A DNA stretch of 18,022 nucleotides, from positions 1 to 18,022 of the forward strand of contig CACXCY010000008.1 of the NCBI GenBank assembly GCA_902766265.1, given 5' to 3'. Below the pieces are notes generated by a model. That model was not told the origin of the DNA. It saw nothing but the letters and a program-made list of their open reading frames with translations, and searched no databases. The position numbers were made by a program, and so were the translations under genes. Positions 7,603 through 15,105 of this stretch are shown in pieces (position 1 is the first letter of the stretch; every line of letters starts with the position of its first letter). The DNA comes from an uncultured Bacteroidota bacterium (GTDB lineage: Bacteria > Bacteroidota > Bacteroidia > Bacteroidales > P3).

Positions 7603-9387
7603 TTAATAAATCTTTTTAATATTATCTTTTGTTAATTCTATTCCTACGTCATCACGATGCACTCTTAGCAACAACACATCACAATGATCATCATAATATT
7701 CAACCCAACCTCCTATTATCACTCTCACTTGACTGTCCGAAAACGTGTCCCTGATTATCTGTTCTAACTTCGTCTCATCAAAATGCTCAAAAATATAGCA
7801 TGCTGACTCACCGAATATTTTATGTCTAATGGATATCTCTCCCGTGACAATATTGGCCAACGTATAAACAAATATAGAAGGTGCCGGGTAATAATTTTCC
7901 GCGGATATCGTCTCTTGATAGGCCTTGTCATCATCCAATGACGAGCTACGATTGAGCACCACTACCGACCAGTCATCTTTTGGAATATCCTGAGATTCAG
8001 GCATTAACATTTCCGCGGCAAGCAATCCTGCTTTCGACAAGTTGTCCATCTTGTAGAACTTTGGATAGTGCAAACCTATGGATTTGTATATCTGCGATAA
8101 CCATGTCACATCACTTGACAGGTCTCTTGTAACTATATTTTGTCCGCCGACAATTACCGTATCGTCTGTAATACGGCAGTACGATTGGATAGATAACCTT
8201 ACCTTGTTATCATTAAGACGATTATCAACATCGAAATCTGTTGATTTCTTATGTTCTATCAGAATACTGGCATTGCTGCCACCAAAACCCGACATTAGTT
8301 TCAAGAATGCCCGTCCATCCGTCTTCCTCATTTGCATATTGACATTGACGTGCTGTACCGTCCCTGGATTCTCGGTTCCTTCACTTTTTAATATGCACCC
8401 GTTCATCAAAGCGTGCATTGACATTACCGTTTCTAACACCCCGGACGCACCCAATGTATGACCAAAGTGGCCCTTTAAGCTAAACACGGGAATCTCCGAC
8501 AACCCTGCACGCATAAGTGCCATAGATTCCATATCATCATTATACGGCGTAGATGTACCATGCGCACTCACGAATGCCAAGTTGCTGACATCATACCCGT
8601 CCAATGTACGACATATAGACCTATACAACCCTTCTCCCGTTCGCGATGGTCCCGAAATATGATTGGCATCATTACTTAATGACCCCGAACGCATAACAAT
8701 ACAATCCTGAGATATGCGGGCAACATCTGGATGGGCATAGACTATAGTGGCAGCCGCCTCTCCAAGATTGAGCCCATTACGGTCTTTATCGAATGGTTTA
8801 CACAACTGTTGAGACAATGCTTTGAACGACTGAAAGCCCGATATGACAAATTTGGAAAGTACATCGGCTCCAACAACCACTGCGTACTTATACCCATCGC
8901 ACTGCAAACAACGCATTGCAGCCACCTGTGCTGCGCATCCTGATATACAGGCGTTGCTGACTACGACAGGTTCATTGGGATTGCCAAAATAACGGCTGAC
9001 CAATTGAGCCGAAACCCATAAATTCTCCCTGCCATTCTCAAAATCATTACGATTGTCCAACAAATCAATGTTGCCTTTGGTAGTTGAAAGGATGAATATT
9101 ACTCTTTTGTCAGACGCGTCAACACCCGCTTTAGTAATAGCATCGGCAGCAGAGATGATGCATATCTTTTCCAGTTTCGTATAACGCTCATGAGCGGAAT
9201 GGCACATGGCAGAGAAACGGCTGTCAACCACAACAGGATCCAAAAGCGAGACATAACACGGCTCTGGTATTCCGAAAAGGCCTTCGTAATATTTGCCTCC
9301 ACGTTCGCCCCTCTCCACTGCAGAGTAGTTCTCTTCAGTAGTGAATCCTAATGGCGATACTATGTTATCACTTAGCCGTACAATCAT
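7603..9387 (-). CDS. Beta-ketoacyl-ACP synthase with C-terminal half-ketosynthase extension
   Basis: The protein has 594 residues. Residues 1-380 are a FabF/FabB-type ketosynthase with an intact triad: Cys147 in NACISG, His276 in SAHGTSTP, and Lys305 and His310 in SLKGHFGHTLGASG. The end of the fold is GFGGSNAS at 368-375. Residues about 390-594 are an extra domain that looks like the N-terminal half of a KS of the ketoacyl-synt_2 type (ApeC-like): a PSIFVYTLANIVTGEISI stretch at 503-520, then a glycine-rich VIIGGWVEYY strand. It has no catalytic Cys and no second thiolase half. A role in starter or early extension steps, as proposed for ApeR, is possible but not shown here. The gene is 6 bases from the thioesterase gene upstream and 4 bases from the ACP gene downstream. 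Confidence 0.82.
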   Translation of the reverse strand: MIVRLSDNIVSPLGFTTEENYSAVERGERGGKYYEGLFGIPEPCYVSLLDPVVVDSRFSAMCHSAHERYTKLEKICIISAADAITKAGVDASDKRVIFILSTTKGNIDLLDNRNDFENGRENLWVSAQLVSRYFGNPNEPVVVSNACISGCAAQVAAMRCLQCDGYKYAVVVGADVLSKFVISGFQSFKALSQQLCKPFDKDRNGLNLGEAAATIVYAHPDVARISQDCIVMRSGSLSNDANHISGPSRTGEGLYRSICRTLDGYDVSNLAFVSAHGTSTPYNDDMESMALMRAGLSEIPVFSLKGHFGHTLGASGVLETVMSMHALMNGCILKSEGTENPGTVQHVNVNMQMRKTDGRAFLKLMSGFGGSNASILIEHKKSTDFDVDNRLNDNKVRLSIQSYCRITDDTVIVGGQNIVTRDLSSDVTWLSQIYKSIGLHYPKFYKMDNLSKAGLLAAEMLMPESQDIPKDDWSVVVLNRSSSLDDDKAYQETISAENYYPAPSIFVYTLANIVTGEISIRHKIFGESACYIFEHFDETKLEQIIRDTFSDSQVRVIIGGWVEYYDDHCDVLLLRVHRDDVGIELTKDNIKKIY

Positions 9388-9393
9388 ATTCTA

Positions 9394-9834
9394 TTATCCT
9401 TCCAAACCGTTCATTCGCTTCCACTCCATAAAGAATTCTGGCATTGTCCACACCAAGTTGTACTCCGTATCCAAAAACACCTGTGTACTGCTACCTGTAG
9501 CCACCAACTCTCCCGTTTCCTTGTTATATATCTCATAGTTAAAGAGTATCTTGGCTGCATCCGTATTCTGTAGGGTTATAACAATTCTTCCAGTATCCCC
9601 GTACTTTAACGGTTTTTTGAAATGGAACTGCAAATCAACCAATGGTGCATAAAAACCCATTTCAAACATATGCATATATTCCAGATGATATATTCTGCCG
9701 AATTCTTCACGTGCATCCTCAAAATAGAGGGGATACGAACCATGCCAAACGATACCCATGGAATCCACCTCACTGAACCTGACACTAAATTCTCTCTCAG
9801 CTCTCAATATTTTCTTTGACTCATTCATTTCCAT
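9394..9834 (-). CDS. Hotdog acyl-CoA/ACP thioesterase, 4-hydroxybenzoyl-CoA thioesterase type (ApeK-like)
   Basis: The protein has 146 residues, the family's usual length. The active-site region VRFSEVDSMGIVWHGSYPLYFEDARE (shown here only to locate residues 18-43) has the conserved acid Asp24 and the WHGSY pattern typical of YbgC/4-HBT enzymes. These hydrolyse acyl or aryl thioesters from CoA or ACP. ApeK in proteobacterial APE clusters belongs to the same family. Here it could proofread mis-primed carrier protein or release the product (inference). It is packed between the dehydratase-like gene (2 bases) and the ketosynthase (6 bases). Confidence 0.85.
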   Translation of the reverse strand: MEMNESKKILRAEREFSVRFSEVDSMGIVWHGSYPLYFEDAREEFGRIYHLEYMHMFEMGFYAPLVDLQFHFKKPLKYGDTGRIVITLQNTDAAKILFNYEIYNKETGELVATGSSTQVFLDTEYNLVWTMPEFFMEWKRMNGLEG

Positions 9835-9836
9835 AC

Positions 9837-10247
9837 CTATTTTGCGTCACTTACAAACACTTTCATATTACATGACGCTATTAGATTTCCTTTCACATGT
9901 ATCTTGGCATCCACAATGACAGCATCCCCCACTTCCGACACTGTCTCTATAATTGTTGTCAATGTATCTCCTACTCGAGGAGTGCTGATAACCTGGAAAT
10001 CTTTCACACCGCCAATAACACCCAGCCGTACAGGTTCCGTCCTGTTCAAATATCCGATACGGGAAGCACATGTTTGGGCAATGTTCTCCAACAGCCCCAC
10101 TGGTTGAAAAAGACTATTCTCAACAAAGATGTTGTCTTGTCTTACAGTGAACTCTGTCATGGTAACCTCCGGGGTACACTGCAACAGAACATCAACCATC
10201 ACTATGGGTGCTCTCTGTGGAATGTATTGGAGTGCGTTCTCTCTCAT
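9837..10247 (-). CDS. Hotdog-fold 3-hydroxyacyl-ACP dehydratase-like protein (ApeP-like)
   Basis: The protein has 136 residues. The N-terminus reads YIPQRAPIVMVD, matching the FabA/FabZ-like start in which a Pro-rich loop precedes MVD. The central helix GLLENIAQTCASR (51-63) has the conserved acid Glu54 and the AQ pair. The His of the FabZ GHFP motif is not visible; the equivalent segment is FVENSLFQP. This protein may be a weak or partner subunit, or may use another base. Together with the FabZ-like domain of the GT fusion it would provide the dehydration steps that leave conjugated double bonds. It is 19 bases after the methyltransferase gene. Confidence 0.75.
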   Translation of the reverse strand: MRENALQYIPQRAPIVMVDVLLQCTPEVTMTEFTVRQDNIFVENSLFQPVGLLENIAQTCASRIGYLNRTEPVRLGVIGGVKDFQVISTPRVGDTLTTIIETVSEVGDAVIVDAKIHVKGNLIASCNMKVFVSDAK

Positions 10248-10266
10248 GACATCTGTTGTTTTTAGA

Positions 10267-11352
10267 TTATTGGCGACTGCACTGCATAATACTGTGCCCC
10301 ATCCCCAATCCGTCGTAAATAGTATCTATCTTCAATCCTGAGGCATTCACGCAACGTTCCATATCTTCGCTGTAATACATCTTGCTATTTCCATTGGCAA
10401 TAGCAGTAAAATATATACTGATTTGGGCTAAGCAGTAACTTGCGGTCTCAAAACGCTGACGATCCCAGAATGTTTCCATGATATAGAGCTTACTTTCATC
10501 TCCCATCGACCGGGCTGCACGACTAAGGATGCTAACCACCTCTTCCTCGGAGAAACAATCTAAAAACTGGCTCATCCAAATAGCATCAAAACCTTTAGGA
10601 AAAGGTACGTCGCGATCCAACAAATTGCAACCATGACCATGTATACGCTCATGTCCCGGGGTGTCTTTTGTTTGCTCGCGCATCATCTCCAACTGCTGGG
10701 GCAGATCCATAATGGTAACGTTTACATCTGAGTTATACTGCACACATTGTGTAGCAAAGCGACCTGTATTGCCTCCCACGTCAAGCAATGTGCGGGGATG
10801 CTGACCAAACACTATCTCTAACGCCTGCTTGAACGAGCAGTCTGAATAATAATGGTCGAAACCAAACCAACTCTTCTGGACTTGTTGAGGCAACCGAGAC
10901 AATCCCTCATATACCGTTGGCCAGTCGCCAAACACCTTCAAACCCTCTGGTTTGCCATTCTTAATGGATTCCTCCAATTGAAACAGCCCCAGATAGTTCA
11001 CATCATGATTGAAATCCATATTGACACGGGCCATCTCATCATTTATCAGAAACCAGCCCGCTTTGGCAAGGTAGAAACGTCCATCACGGAACAGCACCGT
11101 TCCTATCGTCAACGATGACTCCAACAGCACTTGTGCCCCGTAATGACTAATACCCGCCTGATGGGCTATCTCATCCATAGTCATACCGTCTTTGTGGTCG
11201 TCAAGCATCTGGAAGATGCCAAATTTAACCATCAATCGTGACACTTGGAACACCACAGGACCAAATGCTATCTCTTGTGCCAGCCGCTGCGCCTGCAACG
11301 CTGTAAACCGTTCTTTTCCGTAGATTTCTTTTTGAGGGCTTTGAAGTTCCAT
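10267..11352 (-). CDS. SAM-dependent methyltransferase, O-methyltransferase-2 fold (ApeB-like)
   Basis: The protein has 361 residues. Residues about 15-110 form a winged-helix dimerisation domain, with a MTMDEIAHQAGISH helix-turn-helix-like segment at 57-70. Residues about 150-361 form a class I SAM-binding domain: motif I LLDVGGNTGRFA (189-200), an acidic MDLPQQ (215-220), then FDAIWMSQFLDCF (255-267). In classical enzymes of this family the last motif reads like LHDW, with His as catalytic base; here Leu264 stands in that place. Aryl polyene heads are often methylated on the ring carbon, and losing the O-methylation base would fit C-methylation, but this is inference. It lies 18 bases after the LpxL-like gene. 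Confidence 0.8.
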   Translation of the reverse strand: MELQSPQKEIYGKERFTALQAQRLAQEIAFGPVVFQVSRLMVKFGIFQMLDDHKDGMTMDEIAHQAGISHYGAQVLLESSLTIGTVLFRDGRFYLAKAGWFLINDEMARVNMDFNHDVNYLGLFQLEESIKNGKPEGLKVFGDWPTVYEGLSRLPQQVQKSWFGFDHYYSDCSFKQALEIVFGQHPRTLLDVGGNTGRFATQCVQYNSDVNVTIMDLPQQLEMMREQTKDTPGHERIHGHGCNLLDRDVPFPKGFDAIWMSQFLDCFSEEEVVSILSRAARSMGDESKLYIMETFWDRQRFETASYCLAQISIYFTAIANGNSKMYYSEDMERCVNASGLKIDTIYDGLGMGHSIMQCSRQ

Positions 11353-11370
11353 TCTCTTGAATTTAAATTT

Positions 11371-12291
11371 CTATCGGGTGGGAATTGCATTTGCGTCCAA
11401 TCCCCAAAAGTCATAATAATTGAACCATTGTTCAGGATGGATTCTTAATACCGACTCCATCACACCAACATACTGTTCCATCAACGACCGTATCTTATCC
11501 TGCAGCGTAATGGCACCTGTATCCATTTTCAACGGACGCACATAAACCTTGTACCTCGTACCTTTGCCTTTAACCACAAAGAATGCCAGCATATCAACCG
11601 CTGAACGTACTGCCATTTTGAACATCGCTATCGGGAAATGTGCAGGATGTCCCAACAGGTTGAGGGACTCCATCTGCGTGTTGCCCATTGTACGGTCGCA
11701 TGCCACAATGACAAACTCACCCCTGTCTATCGCCTCTTTAATGGCGAATATATGCGACATATCATCCTTGATGGGTATCATGTGAACACTCGACTGTTCC
11801 AACGACTCCTGACGTTGATCCTGAAGGTTGGCACTCTCACCGGCAAAGACTACCCCATTCACCCGTTTCTTGTCCTGCTTCATACAATGGCCTGCCAACT
11901 CCAGATTGCCCACATGTCCACCCACGATGATGCACGGTTTGTCGGTATCCAGGTATTGCTCAAAACACTCGCGACCATCGACATCAAAGTGAAACTGGTC
12001 AGCTTTACCAGCCAAAACAGCAAAACGGTCAAGCACCACCTTCCCAAAGACGATGTGATTCTTCACCGTAAGCCAGAACGACCGCCACGCACCGTACCCC
12101 CATATATGATGGAAGTAGCCATAAATAGCGTGGTACCCCTTACGTCCGAAAAGGAGATAAAAGGGAATGATAACGGGAAGCACTGAATAGACAACGGTCA
12201 CACGCACCCGCCGAAACAAGCCGACAAGAAAACGTTGACCGAATCTGCCACCTTGCGTCTTACCGCTCCACTGTCGTTCCACCGATGGCAT
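11371..12291 (-). CDS. LpxL/HtrB-like lipid acyltransferase (ApeD-like role)
   Basis: The protein has 306 residues, the typical LpxL size. A hydrophobic N-terminal segment near 30-48 anchors it to the inner membrane. The H-x4-E catalytic motif lies at 126-131 in GGHVGNLE, and further blocks with CDRTMGN and FPIAMFKMA match the lauroyl/myristoyl acyltransferase family. LpxL enzymes move an acyl chain from ACP to lipid A; in a pigment operon it probably attaches the polyene or a fatty acid to the lipid carrier (inference). Its ATG follows the ACP stop codon with no gap, so the two are translationally coupled and that ACP is a likely acyl donor. A lipid A function cannot be excluded. Confidence 0.82.
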   Translation of the reverse strand: MPSVERQWSGKTQGGRFGQRFLVGLFRRVRVTVVYSVLPVIIPFYLLFGRKGYHAIYGYFHHIWGYGAWRSFWLTVKNHIVFGKVVLDRFAVLAGKADQFHFDVDGRECFEQYLDTDKPCIIVGGHVGNLELAGHCMKQDKKRVNGVVFAGESANLQDQRQESLEQSSVHMIPIKDDMSHIFAIKEAIDRGEFVIVACDRTMGNTQMESLNLLGHPAHFPIAMFKMAVRSAVDMLAFFVVKGKGTRYKVYVRPLKMDTGAITLQDKIRSLMEQYVGVMESVLRIHPEQWFNYYDFWGLDANAIPTR

Positions 12292-12537
12292 TTACTTGGA
12301 AAGTTGCTGTTCTATATAGTCGTAAAACTGAGAGAGCAGCTTGACATCCTTCATCTCCTCTGGTTTGATTTTAAAGCCGAAGTTACGCTCTACGATGACC
12401 ACAATATCCACAAAATCGAGACTGTCAATCTTGAGGTCTTCCTTCAGTCGAGCGTCGTCTTTCAATAAATCACGCTCTATCTCAATCTCTTCAACTAAAA
12501 AGTTGTTTACTTTTTCTACAATTTCTTCTCTTGTCAT
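12292..12537 (-). CDS. Acyl carrier protein (first of two)
   Basis: The protein has 81 residues, with the phosphopantetheine serine at Ser39 in KIDSLDFVDIV and acidic helices around it. The N-terminus (MTREEIVEKVNNFLVEEIE) is typical of ApeE/ApeF-type ACPs. It follows the ketosynthase gene after the longest gap in the operon (37 bases, very AT-rich) and abuts the acyltransferase gene. Length and motif leave little doubt; which step it serves is inferred from position. Confidence 0.93.
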   Translation of the reverse strand: MTREEIVEKVNNFLVEEIEIERDLLKDDARLKEDLKIDSLDFVDIVVIVERNFGFKIKPEEMKDVKLLSQFYDYIEQQLSK

Positions 12538-12574
12538 TATTGTTTGATGTTATTGTATTTCAATAGATTTAATT

Positions 12575-13804
12575 TCATTTAATTTTCCTCACCACCAAAG
12601 CGCTGTTAGTACCTCCGAAACCGAAAGAGTTGGAGAGGAATATGTCAATATTCTGTTCCTGTGTATGTGCTATGATGTTCAGCTTCTCGGAATATTCATC
12701 TGGTTCCTCAAAATTGATATTGGGAGCAATAAATGAACCTTGCATCATGAGAATCGAATAGACCACTTCGCTGGCACCAGCCATCCAACACTCGTGTCCT
12801 GTCATACTCTTGGTGGAACTCACCGGGGTTTTATATGGTCCAAACAACTCATCAATAGCCATAGCTTCAAACATATCGCCTTGCAGTGTGGAGGTGGCGT
12901 GGGCGTTGATGTAATCAACATCCATGGCTGTCAGTCCAGCGTCAATGAGACTACGCTGCATGGCGATGTAAGAGCCCTTGTCGCTGGGTTGCGAAATATT
13001 AACTCCGTTGGATGAAAATCCATAACCCACCACTTCAGCCAATATGGGAGCGCCACGCTTAACTGCATGGTCATAATCCTCCAGCACCACACATGCGGCA
13101 CCGCCGCTGGGCACCAGCCCGTCACGATGTCTGTCAAAAGGACGCGACGCTTTCGTGGGGTCGTCCACACGAACCGAGAAAGCGCTGATACCATCAAAAC
13201 TGCCCATGGACAGATAGTTTGTCTCCTGAGCACCACCACAAATCACTACATCTTGTAAGCCGTTGCGGATAAACATCAATCCCAATCCAATGGCATGAGA
13301 GCCACTGGCACATGCCGCACTTATAGTCATATTGACGCCCCGCAGCTTGAAGATAGTGGAGAGGTTCATCGTGACGGTGGAGTTCATGCTCTGAAAGATG
13401 GCCCCCGAGCCCATCAGCGTAGTGTCTTTAGTGCGCATCGCCGTAGTATGGGCGTCAATGACCGCTTTGGCTGATGAGTCGCTACCGAACAGCACCCCCA
13501 CCTCATTCTCTTCCAAATAGTCCATATCAATGGCTGCATTCCGCAGGGCCTCTGCTGTGGCCATATAAGCGTATTCGCCCTGCTCCGGCAAGCAAACACG
13601 GGAACGGCGATCCAGTACGCCCTTCAGCTGTGGACGTTCCACCAATCCCGTCAGCGGCGACCTATACCCATACTCTGTGCGTTGGGGGTCAATGCCGATA
13701 CCCGAACGTCCGGCACGGAGCGACACAGCTACTTCGTCCAGATTTCTACCCAGACAGGAGTAGATGCCCATTCCTGTAATGACGACACGTTTTCCGCTTA
13801 CCAT
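12575..13804 (-). CDS. Beta-ketoacyl-ACP synthase, FabF/FabB type
   Basis: The protein has 409 residues, a full-length ketosynthase with an intact triad: Cys165 in SAACASGS, His302 in NAHATSTLQGD, and Lys332 and His337 in STKSMTGHECW. The glycine-rich end SFGFGGTNSA is present. NAHATST in place of the usual NAHGTST, and CW after the second His, are features of KS I/FabB-like enzymes. It condenses malonyl-ACP with an acyl or aryl-acyl chain. It is one of three ketosynthase genes in the operon and the only one without an extra domain. It overlaps the end of the preceding small secreted-protein gene by 7 bases. Confidence 0.92.
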   Translation of the reverse strand: MVSGKRVVITGMGIYSCLGRNLDEVAVSLRAGRSGIGIDPQRTEYGYRSPLTGLVERPQLKGVLDRRSRVCLPEQGEYAYMATAEALRNAAIDMDYLEENEVGVLFGSDSSAKAVIDAHTTAMRTKDTTLMGSGAIFQSMNSTVTMNLSTIFKLRGVNMTISAACASGSHAIGLGLMFIRNGLQDVVICGGAQETNYLSMGSFDGISAFSVRVDDPTKASRPFDRHRDGLVPSGGAACVVLEDYDHAVKRGAPILAEVVGYGFSSNGVNISQPSDKGSYIAMQRSLIDAGLTAMDVDYINAHATSTLQGDMFEAMAIDELFGPYKTPVSSTKSMTGHECWMAGASEVVYSILMMQGSFIAPNINFEEPDEYSEKLNIIAHTQEQNIDIFLSNSFGFGGTNSALVVRKIK

Positions 13805-14331
13805 TCGATGCTGAATTTGATGGCTATGCCGGAAAAGTTGTAGAAACAGTCGCCTTCCGTGTTGATGAGGTAGAACTGTACCGGCTCATAATAGACACCT
13901 GCCAGAACCGCCGAAACAGCAAAGTCCTTCGTGCTGGCGAAACGCAAGCCCAACGACACCTCGCCGTATGCACCATTGTCTGTGCCCACATAGGAGCCCA
14001 TCCGCAACCCAAAGATAGGAGAAATGTTTTTCTGGTTGTTGAACAGATATTTGATGGATGTGTACAGCGGCACCAAGGTAATGTTGTCGTTGGCGTCGAA
14101 GCCGAAACCTACACCCACAAAAGTATGGCCATTGAAATAAAAGCCATGTGTGGTGGAGAACCCGACCATAGTCTCGTTGCGGCCCTCAATCTTGCTGAGG
14201 GAATAGAGATTGCTCTGCTCAAGGAATCCCTGATATCCTGATGGAACTCTAATCTCACGGTTATCCTGAGCCATAGTGATGCCCATAATACCCAGCATCA
14301 TGAGCAATAGTGAAATGTGTCTTATCTTCAT
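13798..14331 (-). CDS. Small secreted, probably outer-membrane beta-barrel protein of unknown function
   Basis: I place the start at the ATG at 14331, giving 177 residues, because it directly begins a signal peptide (MKIRH, hydrophobic core, MAQ at about 20-22). The frame is open to a TTG at 14370, which would add 13 uncharged residues ahead of the signal and seems unlikely. The mature protein has alternating hydrophobic/polar segments rich in Gly, Tyr and Phe (for example GFGFDANDNITLVPLYTSIKY) and ends in SIEW; a terminal aromatic residue is typical of outer-membrane barrels. I do not recognise a named family. It sits between ketoreductase and ketosynthase, so it may help place or hold the polyene lipid in the outer membrane (inference). 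The KS gene overlaps its end by 7 bases. Confidence 0.7.
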   Translation of the reverse strand: MKIRHISLLLMMLGIMGITMAQDNREIRVPSGYQGFLEQSNLYSLSKIEGRNETMVGFSTTHGFYFNGHTFVGVGFGFDANDNITLVPLYTSIKYLFNNQKNISPIFGLRMGSYVGTDNGAYGEVSLGLRFASTKDFAVSAVLAGVYYEPVQFYLINTEGDCFYNFSGIAIKFSIEW

Positions 14332-14366
14332 CGTTTTGAAATTTATCGTGTTGAACATAATGCTTG

Positions 14367-15092
14367 TCAATAGAGACCTCCGTTGACCGAGATGGTCTCG
14401 CCTGTGATATATGCGGCCTGTTCCGATGCCAAGAATCCCACCAGCGCCGCCACCTCTTCGGGCTTACCGAAGCGTCCCAACGGTATCAACGTCTTGTGAG
14501 TCGCCTCGTCAATACCCTGCGTCATATCGGTATTGATAAAACCCGGAGCAACGGCGTTGACGGTCACCTTACGTGCACCCACCTCCTGCGCCAGCGCCTT
14601 GGTGGCGCCTATGATGGCTGCTTTCGATGCCGCATAGTTGGCCTGACCCGGCAGTCCCTTCAAGCCCGAGAGCGAAGTCATGTTGATGATGCGCCCATGA
14701 CGATGGGTAAGCATATCCTTCAGCAGACGGCGTGTCGTGTAGAAGAAACCGTTCAGGTTGGTACCCATCACCTGGTCCCATTGCTCGTTCTGCATAAACA
14801 CCATCAGCGTATCCTGGCGGATGCCGGCATTATTCACCAGCACGTCGATATAATCGTCAGGATGACGCTCCGACCAGCCGTCGAGAGCCGCATCTACTGA
14901 CTTGGAATCGGACACATCGAAAGGCAGCAGTTCACCATGCCCGCCGGCCTCCTCTATCGCTTTGAGCGTCTCTTCAGCAGCCGTTCTGTTGCTGTTGTAG
15001 TTGATGACAACAGGAAACCCCATGCTGGCCAACTGCAGGCAAATGCTGCGACCTATTCCGCGGGAGCCGCCCGTCACAAGTGCGTATTTCAT
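14367..15092 (-). CDS. 3-oxoacyl-ACP reductase, FabG-type (ApeQ-like)
   Basis: The protein has 241 residues, a classical short-chain dehydrogenase. The NADP-binding motif TGGSRGIG is at 7-14, NNAG at 87-90, and the catalytic tetrad is Asn112, Ser140, Tyr153 and Lys157 (in NYAASKAA). The C-terminus INTDMT...ITGETISVNGG matches FabG. It reduces the beta-keto group after each condensation; with dehydratases and no enoyl reductase in the operon this gives a conjugated polyene. It lies 13 bases after the ammonia-lyase gene. A housekeeping fatty-acid role is unlikely given the operon, though activity alone cannot tell them apart. Confidence 0.92.
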   Translation of the reverse strand: MKYALVTGGSRGIGRSICLQLASMGFPVVINYNSNRTAAEETLKAIEEAGGHGELLPFDVSDSKSVDAALDGWSERHPDDYIDVLVNNAGIRQDTLMVFMQNEQWDQVMGTNLNGFFYTTRRLLKDMLTHRHGRIINMTSLSGLKGLPGQANYAASKAAIIGATKALAQEVGARKVTVNAVAPGFINTDMTQGIDEATHKTLIPLGRFGKPEEVAALVGFLASEQAAYITGETISVNGGLY

Positions 15093-15105
15093 TGTTTACT
15101 TGGTA

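Noticed and set aside
12538..12574. Possible internal promoter in the AT-rich gap before the first acyl carrier protein gene
   Set aside because: No TAnnTTTG-type box was found on the minus strand in or just before this gap; low GC alone is not enough.
14332..14370. Upstream TTG start (14370) or ATG (14358) for the small secreted protein
   Set aside because: They would put 9-13 extra residues ahead of a complete signal peptide; the ATG at 14331 gives a normal charged n-region.
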